Below are positions 7,682-18,036 of a DNA stretch of 64,000 nt, piece by piece (within the stretch, counting starts at the first letter, position 1; each line of letters begins with the position of its first letter). Where the stretch lies: NCBI RefSeq assembly GCF_037404875.1, contig NZ_JBBELO010000028.1, forward strand, positions 62,001 to 126,000, given 5' to 3'. Source of the DNA: Orlajensenia sp037404875 (GTDB lineage Bacteria; Actinomycetota; Actinomycetes; Actinomycetales; Microbacteriaceae). The translations under genes and the position numbers were made by a program. Under the pieces are notes generated by a model. The model did not search any database. It saw only the letters and a list, made by a program, of their open reading frames with translations, and was not told where the DNA came from.

Positions 7682-8707
7682 TCAGCGCTCGTCTTCGGGA
7701 ACGAGCGTGAGCAACGTCGCCTCGGGCGGGCAGGCGAACCGCACCGGCGCGTAGATGGAGGTTCCCAGGCCGGCCGACACGTTGAGGTACGCGCTGCGCA
7801 CCCCGTGCCACCACGTCGAGAGTCCCTTGACCTGCTTGCGCGGAATGTCGCAGTTGGTCACCAGTGCACCGAAGCCGGGCACGCACACCTGACCGCCATG
7901 CGTGTGACCGGCGAAGATCACCTGAGCTCCGTGCGTGACGAACGAGTTCAGCACGCGCTGGTAGGGCGCATGCGTCACGCCCACGGTCACGGTGGCGCGC
8001 GCATCCGTCGTCGTTGTCGACGCTGCCTTCTTCGACGTCGCCTTCTTCGGGCGGCCGTGGTCGGGCCAGGTCTCGTCGCCGAGCGGGTCGTTCGAGCGCA
8101 GCTCGTCGATGGCGCTCGTGATGAGCTCGGCACGGTCGAGATGCTTGTGCGGGTCGTCGACGCCGAAGAACTCGAAGTGCGTGCCACGGATGTCGAGGGT
8201 GCCGGCCGCGTTGTTCAGGTCGATCCAGCCGAGCTCGGCGAACTGGTCGAGCAACGCCTGGGTGTCGAGGCGAGCCGCGCGGTGCGAGTGCTTCGACGGA
8301 CCGCCGAAGTAGCGCAGCGGGTTCTTCGCGGTCGGACCGTAGTAGTCGTTCGATCCGTTCACGAAGACGCCCGGGATGCCGCGGAAGCGCTCGAAGGCAT
8401 ACGCGACACCGCGTACCCCGTCTTCATGACCGAGGTTGTCGCCCGTGTCGACGATGAGGTCGGGGTTCAGGTCGGCGAGCGAGCGGATCCACTCCTGCTT
8501 GTCGCGCTGCCACGGCGCCATGTGCAGGTCGCTGAGATGCAGAACGCGGATGGGCGTGGATCCCACGGGGAGAACTGGCACCCGCACCTCGCGCAGCGTG
8601 AACATGGTGCGCTCGACGAGGGTTCCCCACACGAGGGCGGCAAGAGCCGCCGCGGCCGTCACGGTGACGGCCACGGCGGCTCCACTGGAAGTGCGGGGCT
8701 GCGGCAC
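7682..8707 (-). CDS. membrane-anchored calcineurin-like metallophosphoesterase
   Basis: A 341-residue protein with an N-terminal membrane segment (about 9-30) and a calcineurin-like phosphoesterase fold. Metal-binding motifs appear in order: SDLHM (about 60), VDTGDN (about 86), GSND (about 117, where the family usually has GNHD), THAPYQ and GHTHGGQV (about 268). The GNHD-to-GSND change removes the usual His and is shared by some actinobacterial YkuE-like enzymes. A Lys/Thr-rich insertion (about 218-240) precedes the GxTHAP motif. The GTG start overlaps the penicillin-binding protein stop by one base (TAGTG), so translation is probably coupled. The physiological substrate is unknown; a lipid-linked or envelope phosphate is plausible. 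Confidence 0.88.
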   Translation of the reverse strand: MPQPRTSSGAAVAVTVTAAAALAALVWGTLVERTMFTLREVRVPVLPVGSTPIRVLHLSDLHMAPWQRDKQEWIRSLADLNPDLIVDTGDNLGHEDGVRGVAYAFERFRGIPGVFVNGSNDYYGPTAKNPLRYFGGPSKHSHRAARLDTQALLDQFAELGWIDLNNAAGTLDIRGTHFEFFGVDDPHKHLDRAELITSAIDELRSNDPLGDETWPDHGRPKKATSKKAASTTTTDARATVTVGVTHAPYQRVLNSFVTHGAQVIFAGHTHGGQVCVPGFGALVTNCDIPRKQVKGLSTWWHGVRSAYLNVSAGLGTSIYAPVRFACPPEATLLTLVPEDER

Positions 8708-11283
8708 TATCCGCCGTTCCCGTTTCCGCCGCCCTTGCCGACCGTGACGGTGACGGCAGATCCGGGCTTGAGCCAGGTTCCCGCTGCCGGGTCGCTGCTG
8801 ATCACCTTGCCGAACTTCGAGGGATCGGCGGTGTCGACGGGCGTGAAGTTGCCCTGCAGGCCGACCGCGCCGAGCTGCTGCTTGGCTTTGTTCGGGTCGG
8901 GATCGAGGGCGGGAACCTGCGACGTGAGGGCGCCGTTGGAGGTGTACACCGTCACGAGCGATCCGCGGGCCGCGTTACCGGAGGGGTTGGTACCCGACAC
9001 CACGCCGGCGGGCAGCTCGGAGTCTTGCGCGCCGCCGTCGGCGTAACTGAAGCCGGCCGACTCGATGAGCTGCTGAGCCTCCTGCGGCGACTTGCCCCGC
9101 ACATCCGGAATCGTGGCCGAGACGCTCTTGAGCGACGACGCATCGACCGTGGGGAAGGCGTCTCCGCCGTACTTGGCGTTCGCAACCGACATGATGCGCG
9201 GCCAGATCGCGTGACGCAGCACGGCCGCCTGGGTGCCCTTGAAGTAGGTCTTGCGCATGTCGACGTGGCCGCTGGCGTTGTAGACGCCGACGACGGTGGC
9301 GACCTTGGTGCTCGCGCCGCTCATCCAGGTGGCCTCGTTGTTGTCGGAGGTACCCGTCTTACCGATCATCGGCACCTTGGGGCTCGTGCGCGAGTACGAC
9401 GAGGTGGCGGTACCCGCGGTCATCACGCGCTGCATGGCGTACGCCATTCCCGCGGTGATCTTCGGGTCGACCTGCTGGCCGCACTCGGCCGACGGGGGAG
9501 TGATCTCCGAGCCGTCCTGCTTCACGATCTTGTCGATCACGATGGGCTTGCAGACCATGCCGCTCGCGGCGATGCCGGCGAAGGCCTCCGCCATGGTGAC
9601 GGGCGCGATCTCGTTGGTGCCGAGGATGGTCGCCGGGCTCTGCAGCAGCGTGGTTCCGTCGGCGCGGTGCACGTTGAACGTCTGCGCGGTCTGACGGATG
9701 CCGCACAGGTCGAGCTGCTTGGCCATGGCGATGAATCCGGTGTTCTCGGAGTTCTGGGTGTTGTAGAGCGCCGTCCACATGCCACCGTTGCCGCCCTCGT
9801 CGTTCTTGGGGCTCCAGGTGGGGTCGTGCTGCGGGCCGTTGCAGCTGTCGCGGAAGGTTCCCCAGTCAGCGCGACGGCGGGCATCCACCGTCTCGTTGAG
9901 CGAGTGGCCCTCTTTCAGCCACTCGGCGAGGGTGAACACCTTGTACGTCGAACCGGGCTGGAATCCGCTCGATCCGCCGTAGTCGAAGTCGGTGTTGTAG
10001 TTGACCGCGCTGTACTGCGGGCCCTGGTTCAGAACCTCGGGGTCGTTGCTGAAGTACTTGTTCTGCGCCATCGCGAGCACGCGGCCGGTGCCGGGCTGCA
10101 CCGAGACGGCGCTGGAGCCCACGTCGACGCGGGGGTCGGTGTAGGGCACATTGTCGTCGATCGCCGACTGGGCCGCGTTCTGCAGGTCGAGGTCGATGGT
10201 CGTGTAGATGTCGAGGCCGCCGCGCTTCAGCGTGGTGAGGCGGTCATCCTCGTTGGCGCCGAAGGCGGGGTCGTTCACGATCGTCCAGTAGACGTAGTCG
10301 CAGAAGTACGCAGAGTTGCCTGCGGTGGAGCATCCGGTGCTCGGAGGCGTGATCACCGGCGCGACGGGAGCGGCCACGGCCGCATCGTGCTGCTCTTTGG
10401 TGATCTTCTTGTACTCGAGCATCTTGTCGAGGATGTAGTCGCGGCGTTCCTTGGTCTGCGCGTAGGGAACGGGCTGGCCCTTGACGACGGTGTTCGCGCC
10501 GTTCGCCTCGCTGTCTGGGCGGTCGAGGCGGAACTTCTCGGGGTTGTTCACGATCGCCATGAGCGATGCGGCCTGCTCGACGGTGAGGTCTTTGGCGTGC
10601 GCTCCACCGAAGTAGTACTGGCTCGCTGCCTCGATGCCGTAGACACGGCCGCCGAAGCCGGCGATGTTGAGGTAGCTCTGAAGGATCTGGTCCTTCGAGT
10701 ACTCCTTCTCGAGGCCGATGGCCAGGCGCATCTCCTTGAGCTTGCGGTCGGCGCTCACCTCGGTGGCCTTGTCGTAGGCCTTCTGCAGCTCTGCCTCGGT
10801 CTTGGCGCTCATCTCCGCCTTCTGCACCAGCACGTTCTTCACGTACTGCTGCGTGATGGAGGAACCACCCTGCACGTCGCGGCCTGCCGCGTTGAAGACG
10901 AGGGCGCGCATGGTGCCCTGGAGGTCGACGCCGCCGTGCTCGTAGAAGCGGGGGTCTTCACCGGCGACCGCGGCATCCTTCGCGAACTGCGAGATGGCAT
11001 CCCAGCCGACCTCTTCGCGGTCCTGGTCGAAGAACGAGGCCAGCAGCGCGGTGCTTCCGTCGGAGCGGGTGGCGTAGATGTTGGTCTTCTCGGCGAGCGC
11101 GTCGATCTTGAGGTAGCTCGGCAGGTTCTCGAACATGTTGATACCGCTCGTGGCGGCCATGCCGCTGACGGCGATCGCAGGGGTCACGGCTGCCGTGACG
11201 AGCACTCCAGCGACCGCGCTCATGCCGAGGAGGGCGAGGAAGCCTCCGAGCACACCGCTGGTCGTACGTTTTTGGGCAGACAT
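8707..11283 (-). CDS. class A penicillin-binding protein with PASTA domains
   Basis: An 858-residue bifunctional peptidoglycan synthase. After a short cytoplasmic tail and one transmembrane helix (about 10-40), the glycosyltransferase domain shows EDPRFYEHGGVD and GGSSITQQYVKN. The transpeptidase domain carries the serine motif STYK (PGSTYKVF), a SEN motif (NSENTG) and KTGTS. Two PASTA repeats follow (ATIPDVRGKSPQEAQQL and SQVPALDPDPNKAKQQL), then a Gly/Asn tail. I chose the ATG at 11283 (MSAQKRTT); the extension to 11349 does not look like protein. It resembles PonA-type enzymes of actinobacteria. It is the first gene of a two-gene operon with the metallophosphoesterase. Confidence 0.95.
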   Translation of the reverse strand: MSAQKRTTSGVLGGFLALLGMSAVAGVLVTAAVTPAIAVSGMAATSGINMFENLPSYLKIDALAEKTNIYATRSDGSTALLASFFDQDREEVGWDAISQFAKDAAVAGEDPRFYEHGGVDLQGTMRALVFNAAGRDVQGGSSITQQYVKNVLVQKAEMSAKTEAELQKAYDKATEVSADRKLKEMRLAIGLEKEYSKDQILQSYLNIAGFGGRVYGIEAASQYYFGGAHAKDLTVEQAASLMAIVNNPEKFRLDRPDSEANGANTVVKGQPVPYAQTKERRDYILDKMLEYKKITKEQHDAAVAAPVAPVITPPSTGCSTAGNSAYFCDYVYWTIVNDPAFGANEDDRLTTLKRGGLDIYTTIDLDLQNAAQSAIDDNVPYTDPRVDVGSSAVSVQPGTGRVLAMAQNKYFSNDPEVLNQGPQYSAVNYNTDFDYGGSSGFQPGSTYKVFTLAEWLKEGHSLNETVDARRRADWGTFRDSCNGPQHDPTWSPKNDEGGNGGMWTALYNTQNSENTGFIAMAKQLDLCGIRQTAQTFNVHRADGTTLLQSPATILGTNEIAPVTMAEAFAGIAASGMVCKPIVIDKIVKQDGSEITPPSAECGQQVDPKITAGMAYAMQRVMTAGTATSSYSRTSPKVPMIGKTGTSDNNEATWMSGASTKVATVVGVYNASGHVDMRKTYFKGTQAAVLRHAIWPRIMSVANAKYGGDAFPTVDASSLKSVSATIPDVRGKSPQEAQQLIESAGFSYADGGAQDSELPAGVVSGTNPSGNAARGSLVTVYTSNGALTSQVPALDPDPNKAKQQLGAVGLQGNFTPVDTADPSKFGKVISSDPAAGTWLKPGSAVTVTVGKGGGNGNGG

Positions 11284-11408
11284 ATAGTGGAGCCTAAAGG
11301 AACAAACTGATAAACCGCTTGGGCGGTGCGCTTGTCGCGCCTTTCTCATCTTTTCACAGCTGTTGCAGGGCGGGTCGCGCTCCTGCGGCCTCGTTCAAGG
11401 AGCACGCA

Positions 11409-11636
11409 ATGCCCGCCTGGGAGTACGTCACCACCCCGCTCATGGTGCACAGCACCGCCGCCATCCTCAACAACTGGGGAGCCGACGGCTGGGAGCTCGT
11501 GCAGGTCGTCACCGGGCCCGAGGGCGGGCTCGTCGCCTACCTGAAGCGCCCGGTGGGCGCCGAGGAGTCGCACGCAGCATCCGCCGGTGCCCGCGCGGCG
11601 GCATCCGCAGCCACTGCCTTCGAGGGCGGCTACTGA
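11409..11636 (+). CDS. DUF4177-like small protein
   Basis: A 75-residue protein whose first 50 residues (WEYVTTPLMVHSTAAILNNW, then GADGWELVQVV) match the pattern of small DUF4177-type proteins, in which a Trp-Glu-Tyr start and GxxGWELV are typical. An Ala-rich tail ends in FEGGY. AAGGAG at 11397-11402 supports the ATG at 11409. It overlaps the RidA gene by one base (TGATG), so the two are translated together. Function is unknown. It is divergent from the penicillin-binding protein. Confidence 0.75.
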   Translation: MPAWEYVTTPLMVHSTAAILNNWGADGWELVQVVTGPEGGLVAYLKRPVGAEESHAASAGARAAASAATAFEGGY

Positions 11637-12106
11637 TGGGTGCGGTGAGCGATCGTCTGGCCGAACTCGGCATCACCCTGCCCGCCGTTGCGACGCCCGC
11701 CGGCGCCTACGTGCCCGCGGTCGTGAGCGGCAACTTCGTCTACACGGCGGGGCAGCTGCCGTACGTGGACGGCGCGCTGCCGGCTTTGGGGAAGGTGGGC
11801 GACGGCGACGGGCTCGTTCCGGCATCGGATGCGAAGGGCTACGCGCGTCAGTCGGTGCTCAATGCGCTCGCCGCGGTCGAGGATGCGATCGGGTCGCTCG
11901 ATCGTGTGACGCAGGTCGTGAAGGTGACGGGGTTCGTCGCATCCGACCCCTCGTTCAGCGGTCAGCCGGGCGTGATCAACGGAGCCTCGGAGGTGCTCGG
12001 CGAGATCTTCGGCGACGCCGGCCGCCACGCGCGTTCGGCCGTGGGTGTCGCGGTGCTGCCGCTCGACGCACCGGTCGAGGTGGAGCTCATCGTCGCGTTC
12101 GCGTAG
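11636..12106 (+). CDS. RidA family protein
   Basis: A 156-residue member of the RidA/YjgF/YER057c group. RidA enzymes hydrolyse reactive 2-aminoacrylate-type enamines or imines made by PLP enzymes. Visible family features include VSGNFVYTAGQLP near residue 30-43, LNALAAVEDAIGSLDRVTQV, the VKVTGFVASDP strand, and the end RSAVGVAVLPLDAPVEVEL. The usual catalytic Arg position seems to be in HARSAVGVA. This is the longer YjgH-like subgroup rather than the classic 128-residue RidA, so activity is less certain. The start ATG overlaps the stop of the DUF4177-like gene. Confidence 0.85.
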   Translation: MGAVSDRLAELGITLPAVATPAGAYVPAVVSGNFVYTAGQLPYVDGALPALGKVGDGDGLVPASDAKGYARQSVLNALAAVEDAIGSLDRVTQVVKVTGFVASDPSFSGQPGVINGASEVLGEIFGDAGRHARSAVGVAVLPLDAPVEVELIVAFA

Positions 12107-12134
12107 GGGGGCGCGGCCCCCGCCGCCCGGCCTT

Positions 12135-12206
12135 CGCTTCGCAGGAGATCGGCGGGTGTGCAGGATGCTGCGCGGCGAGTCGGTCCTGCAAAGCGCACGA
12201 TCTCCT
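12135..12206 (+). repeat. left inverted repeat flanking the DUF559 gene
   Basis: A 72-bp element starting CGCTTCGCAGGAGATCG and ending CGCACGATCTCCT. It aligns without gaps to the reverse complement of 13176-13247, with 50 of 72 bases identical. Conservation is concentrated at the two ends and the middle is variable. It lies in the spacer before the gene at 12290. Confidence 0.75.
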
Positions 12207-12289
12207 CTCCTCCAGAAGGCCGCAAACGTCGCGTCCTATCCACAGGGCACCATGAGGCGACCGAAGGGTCGAGCGGCTGAGGGACGATC

Positions 12290-13216
12290 ATGCCCATGGA
12301 TGCTGCGCTGGTCGTGACCTCTCTCGGCAAGATCGCACACCGCACTCGCCTCTGGGAGGCAGGTCTCACCAGCTACCAGGTCAAGAAGGCGGTCTCGGAG
12401 GGGCGCCTCCGGCGCGTGCGCCGTGACTGGTTCTCGGTTCCCGAGTGCCCGCCCGCGCTCATCCGGGCAGTCCTCGCCGGTGGTCGCCTGACCTGCCTAA
12501 GTGCAGCACGACACTGGGAACTGTGGATGATCGATGACGGCCACTTCCACGTTGCGGTTCCGCCGACGGCGGGGCGCACGCGGCAGGGCGAGACTGACGG
12601 CACGATGACGTTGCACTGGGCCAGACCGATCGTCGCCACGACTGCTCGGGTGGCGATCGACTCCATCGAGACGGTGCTCATCCGGGTCTCGGAATGCCAG
12701 CCTCACGAGAACGCGGTTGCGGTCGTGGATTCGGCTCTGAACAAGAAGCTCGTGCGACGCGGGCAGCTGCTGCAGTTGGCGTCGGTCGTCGGCGGCCGGT
12801 TCGCCGAGGTGGTGGCCGACAGTGACGGCCGGGCGGATAGTGGCCTCGAGACGCTACCGCGGGTACGGCTCCGTCGCCGAGGCATCGAGATGGTGCCGCA
12901 AGTACGCATCGACGGTCACGATGTCGATGGCCTGATCGGCGAGTGCTTGGCGCTCCAGTTCGACGGCGACGCGTTCCACTCCACCCCGGCCCAGCGTCAC
13001 CGGGATCGCGAGGAGGACGCACGACTCGAGCTGCAGGGCTACCACGTTCTGCGCTACGGCACCCGTGACGTACTCGATCGCTGGCCGAGGGCCGAGGCGC
13101 AGATTTTGTCGGCTATGGCGCAGCGGCTACACCTGTGGCCGGCCGATCGACCGGCACCATTGCGGCCCGCTTTGCAGGAGATCGTGCGGATCACAGGACG
13201 TCATAGGCAGAGCTGA
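12290..13216 (+). CDS. AbiEi-like winged helix plus DUF559 nuclease-like protein
   Basis: A 308-residue protein. The first 60 residues (HRTRLWEAGLTSYQVKKAV, then GRLRRVRRDWFSVP) resemble the N-terminal winged helix of the AbiEi antitoxin family. Residues about 185-280 resemble the DUF559/Vsr-like PD-(D/E)xK fold: SGLETLPRVRLRRRGI, VDGLIGECLALQFDGDAFHS, RDREEDARLELQGYHVLRYG. The position that is usually Glu in the E-x-D-G-x-x-F-H motif is Gln here (LQFDGDAFH), so catalysis is doubtful. No AbiEii toxin follows. Such genes are common singletons in Microbacteriaceae. The gene is enclosed by related inverted repeats, and the right one overlaps its 3' end, suggesting it moved as a cassette. Confidence 0.75.
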   Translation: MPMDAALVVTSLGKIAHRTRLWEAGLTSYQVKKAVSEGRLRRVRRDWFSVPECPPALIRAVLAGGRLTCLSAARHWELWMIDDGHFHVAVPPTAGRTRQGETDGTMTLHWARPIVATTARVAIDSIETVLIRVSECQPHENAVAVVDSALNKKLVRRGQLLQLASVVGGRFAEVVADSDGRADSGLETLPRVRLRRRGIEMVPQVRIDGHDVDGLIGECLALQFDGDAFHSTPAQRHRDREEDARLELQGYHVLRYGTRDVLDRWPRAEAQILSAMAQRLHLWPADRPAPLRPALQEIVRITGRHRQS

Positions 13217-13247
13217 TCCTCCGCATCCGTCGATCTCCTGCAAAGCG
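13176..13247 (-). repeat. right inverted repeat flanking the DUF559 gene
   Basis: The minus-strand counterpart of the element at 12135-12206, covering the last 41 bases of the DUF559 gene and the spacer. It is itself bounded by a perfect 19-bp palindrome: CCCGCTTTGCAGGAGATCG at 13166-13184 and its exact reverse complement at 13231-13249. It can therefore also form a hairpin between the convergent DUF559 and acs genes. Confidence 0.75.
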
Positions 13248-13283
13248 GGGCCTCGCTGCGGCCGCGGCCGCGGCCCCAGCCCC

Positions 13284-15233
<1,950 letters not shown>

Positions 15234-15425
15234 GCTCTCGTAGCGCTCCCTTGCGTCTGGCTGTGGGCGATGCACGCGCCCGAATGCGACGATACCTCTT
15301 TCATAGCAACGTGCTCTCGCGTTGCGACGAGCGATGTCATATCGTCGGAGGGCGGGGATGCGGATGCGTCGTCGCGCCGAGCGCGCAGGATTCGTGCGTG
15401 TCCACAAAAATGAGGACATTGAGGG

Positions 15426-15453
15426 TTGCGCTGCGACGATCGTGTCGTAAACT
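15426..15453 (+). promoter_or_regulatory. putative promoter of 6C RNA
   Basis: TTGCGC (15426-15431) and TAAACT (15448-15453) are separated by 16 bases, placing a start near 15460. This is the only plus-strand sigma-70-like pair between acs and the RNA hairpins. Confidence 0.45.
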
Positions 15454-15459
15454 TCTGAT

Positions 15460-15562
15460 GCGCCTGAATGAACTTCGGGCAAGTGGCGTGATGTGATTCC
15501 CCCCAATCCTCACGACACCGAGGCGGCACCTGTTCCCCCCAATAGGTGCCGCCCCTTCTATT
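15460..15562 (+). ncRNA. 6C small RNA
   Basis: Two adjacent hairpins each expose six consecutive C in the loop, the defining feature of the actinobacterial 6C RNA. Hairpin 1 pairs 15483-15491 with 15510-15518 (one mismatch) and has CCCCCC at 15499-15504. Hairpin 2 pairs GGCGGCACCT (15522-15531) with AGGTGCCGCC (15544-15553) and has CCCCCC at 15535-15540. The tail CCTTCTATTT fits an intrinsic terminator. Location supports the call: in Mycobacterium tuberculosis the 6C RNA (B11) lies beside the Tad-like Rv3654c-Rv3660c cluster, and here it precedes the Tad locus. C-rich loops in this family are thought to base-pair with mRNA ribosome sites. Confidence 0.88.
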
Positions 15563-15721
15563 TCCGGGGTCGTTTGCGACAATTCCGCTCGGTTCGTCGC
15601 ATCGTTCGGCTAGGGCTGGCTTGGCGTGCGACTCCTTCCCCGGCGGAAGAACCGGTGCCCTCTCTGCACAGCTTCGCCGTGTACCCCGATCAGCTGCTTC
15701 AGAGCTCCTAGCGTTGTCGCC

Positions 15722-17074
15722 ATGACGGATGCCGAGGGTCGATTCGTGGCGCAGCCCGTGCTCGGTTGGGCTCGAGCGCGGCAGCAGGAGGCCAGCCCGA
15801 TGGAGGATGCGCGTCTGCCGGCCTCCGAGGAATCGGCTTCGATGCCCGCACCGATGGCATTGCCGCGAGCGGAAGTCGCCCCGGCTGATCGTGGTGCGCC
15901 CGGTGTCACGGATGCGCCGGTTGCCGCGGATGCGCCCGGTGCCGCGGATGCTCCGGGTGCCGCGGGAGCGCCGGGTGCAGCGGGAGCGCCGGGTGCCACA
16001 GGAGTGCCGGGTGCCCCGGGTGCGCTCGGTGCGGCGCACGCTGCGGCTGCCGCTCATCCCGAGGCGTCCGCGGATACGGCGGATGCGCCGCACGGCGCCG
16101 GCCGACACCGGCTGCCCGCGCGCGATCGAGCGTCGCCGCCCCGCGCCGCGCCCGTCGACGTGGCCGCGCTTGGGGCGCTCGCCGCCTTCGCCATCCCGGG
16201 AACGACCGACCTGCTCGTCAACGGCTCCGACGGACTGTGGATCGACACGGGCGGCGGCCTGCAGCGCGCCGTCGGGTGGAACGCCGATGCTGACGAGGTG
16301 CGCGCGCTCGCCACGGGGCTCGTCGCGAGTGGCGGTCGCCACGTCGATGAGGCGCATCCGTGCGTGGATGTGCGGCTCGGCAGTGGCATCCGGGTCCACG
16401 TGGTGTTGAGCCCCATCTCGACGGCCGGCACGCTGATCTCCGTGCGCATCCCGAGTGCAGATGCCGCGCGCCTCGCCTCGCTGCGCGAGTGCGGCATGCT
16501 CACGTCGTCGCAGGTGCAGCTGCTCAGCGATGCGGTGTCGCGACGGTCCAACCTGCTCATCACCGGAGCGGCAGGATGCGGCAAGACGACCCTGCTCGCC
16601 GCTCTGCTCGCCGAGGCGCCACCACATGAGCGCATCGTGACGGTCGAAGACGTCGCCGAACTGCGCATCGATCACCCGCACGTCGTGGGCCTCGAGACCC
16701 GACAGGCGAACCTCGAGGGCGCGGGAAGCATCGGCCTCGACGTGCTCGTTCGGGAGGCACTGCGCATGCGGCCGGATCGGCTCGTCGTGGGGGAGTGCCG
16801 CGGTGCGGAACTGCGCGAGCTTCTGACGGCCCTCAACACCGGACACGACGGGGGAGCGGGCACTCTGCACGCGAACTCGCTCGGCGGTGTTCCGGCGCGG
16901 CTGGATGCGCTCGGCGCGCTCGCCGGAATGACCGAGAGCGCCGTGGCGCGCCAGACGGTGAGCGCGATCGGGCTCGTGCTGCACCTGGAGCGGGTGGATG
17001 GGGTGCGGCGTCTCGCGCAGCTGGGCCGGTTCCGGCTGGATGACGCCGGTCGATTGGGAATCGAGGCGCTATGA
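15722..17074 (+). CDS. tadA: TadA/CpaF-type secretion ATPase
   Basis: A 450-residue VirB11/PilT-like hexameric ATPase predicted to power Flp/Tad pilus assembly at the inner face of the membrane. Walker A is GAAGCGKTT (about 282), the Asp/His box region is IVTVEDVAELRI, Walker B is RLVVGECRGAEL and the His box is GHDGGAGTLHANS. The first 140 residues are unusual: an Ala/Pro/Gly-rich stretch (about 58-105) with repeated APG and ADAPGA units precedes the conserved N-terminal domain (IPGTTDLLVNGSDGLWID). The start ATG at 15722 lacks a strong ribosome site. The stop overlaps the next gene by ATGA. The septum-site-like CpaE gene often found before tadA is absent. Confidence 0.92.
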   Translation: MTDAEGRFVAQPVLGWARARQQEASPMEDARLPASEESASMPAPMALPRAEVAPADRGAPGVTDAPVAADAPGAADAPGAAGAPGAAGAPGATGVPGAPGALGAAHAAAAAHPEASADTADAPHGAGRHRLPARDRASPPRAAPVDVAALGALAAFAIPGTTDLLVNGSDGLWIDTGGGLQRAVGWNADADEVRALATGLVASGGRHVDEAHPCVDVRLGSGIRVHVVLSPISTAGTLISVRIPSADAARLASLRECGMLTSSQVQLLSDAVSRRSNLLITGAAGCGKTTLLAALLAEAPPHERIVTVEDVAELRIDHPHVVGLETRQANLEGAGSIGLDVLVREALRMRPDRLVVGECRGAELRELLTALNTGHDGGAGTLHANSLGGVPARLDALGALAGMTESAVARQTVSAIGLVLHLERVDGVRRLAQLGRFRLDDAGRLGIEAL

Positions 17075-18036
17075 CCCGAGCGAGGGCATCACGCCAGGGT
17101 GGGATGCGACGGCGGGTGCAGAGGTGGCGTGCGGGAGCGCCCCCACCGGTGGTCGAGGAGGTGGCGGCGATCGCCCAGCGACTGGCGGTTCTGCTGGGGG
17201 CGGGCGTGCCACCGCCGTCGGCGTGGGGATACGTCGCCGACGGCAGCCGGAATCCCGTGGTCCTGGCAGCAGCGCGAGCAGCCAAGCTGGGTGGCGACGT
17301 CGGCGGAGCCATGATCGACGCGGTTTCGGGCGGGGAGGCGGCATCCGCGTGGACGGCGCTCGCCGCAGCATGGAGGGTGGCGTCGCAGGTCGGGGCTCCG
17401 CTCGCCGGGACCTTACGGAGTCTCGCGGCGTCGTTGCGTGCCGTCGGCCGGCTGCAGCGCGAGCTCCGGGTGGCGCTGGCCGGCCCGCGGGCGACGGCTC
17501 GCATGGTGGGGTTTCTTCCTGCGGTCGCCGTCATCTTCGGCGCCGTGCTCGGATTCGACACGCTGCACGCGCTCTTCGCAACAACGCCCGGCCTGGTCTG
17601 CCTCATCGCCGGCGTGGGAATCATGGTGCTCGGCCACCGCTGGAGCTCCCGCCTCGTGCGTCGAGCAGGGGAGCAACCGGCGATGCCCGGCCTGGAACTC
17701 GAGCTCGCGGCCGTCGCACTCTCGGGCGGAGTCTCACTCGAACGGGCGGTGGCCATCGGGGAGGCGGCGATGCCTGCACCGCCGACGGTGCGGGCGCGCA
17801 TCTCGGGGGTGCTCGGGCTCGCGAGCCGCGCCGGTGTGCCCGCCGCGGAGTTGCTGCGGGCCGAGGCCGAGCAGATGCGCCTCGAGGCCCAGTCTGCCGG
17901 CCAGGAGCGCGCGGCGCGGCTCGGGGTCACCCTCATGATCCCGCTCGGCGTGTGCGTGCTTCCTGCGTTCCTGCTTCTCGGCGTGGCCCCGCTGATCATC
18001 GCGCTGATCTCCTCCACAGGGCTCGGTTTCACCTGA
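17071..18036 (+). CDS. fused TadB-TadC-like inner membrane platform protein
   Basis: A 321-residue type II secretion F-type protein that anchors the pilus machine in the membrane. Two similar halves are visible. One starts VEEVAAIAQRLAVLLGAGVP (about 25) and ends in membrane helices near 145-190. The second starts LELELAAVALSGGVSLERAV (about 207) and ends in helices at about 285-318. In Mycobacterium tuberculosis the corresponding region has two separate genes (Rv3658c and Rv3657c), so this looks like a fusion. The stretch KLGGDVGGAMID is typical of the family. The start overlaps tadA (ATGA at 17071), implying translational coupling. Confidence 0.88.
   Translation: MTRARASRQGGMRRRVQRWRAGAPPPVVEEVAAIAQRLAVLLGAGVPPPSAWGYVADGSRNPVVLAAARAAKLGGDVGGAMIDAVSGGEAASAWTALAAAWRVASQVGAPLAGTLRSLAASLRAVGRLQRELRVALAGPRATARMVGFLPAVAVIFGAVLGFDTLHALFATTPGLVCLIAGVGIMVLGHRWSSRLVRRAGEQPAMPGLELELAAVALSGGVSLERAVAIGEAAMPAPPTVRARISGVLGLASRAGVPAAELLRAEAEQMRLEAQSAGQERAARLGVTLMIPLGVCVLPAFLLLGVAPLIIALISSTGLGFT

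Noticed and set aside
11283..11349. Longer start for the penicillin-binding protein
   Set aside because: The extra 22 residues lack family likeness and overlap the promoter region; ATG 11283 gives the usual short cytoplasmic tail.
15522..15562. Plain terminator with no associated RNA
   Set aside because: The second C-rich hairpin, promoter-like boxes and Tad context make 6C RNA a better explanation.
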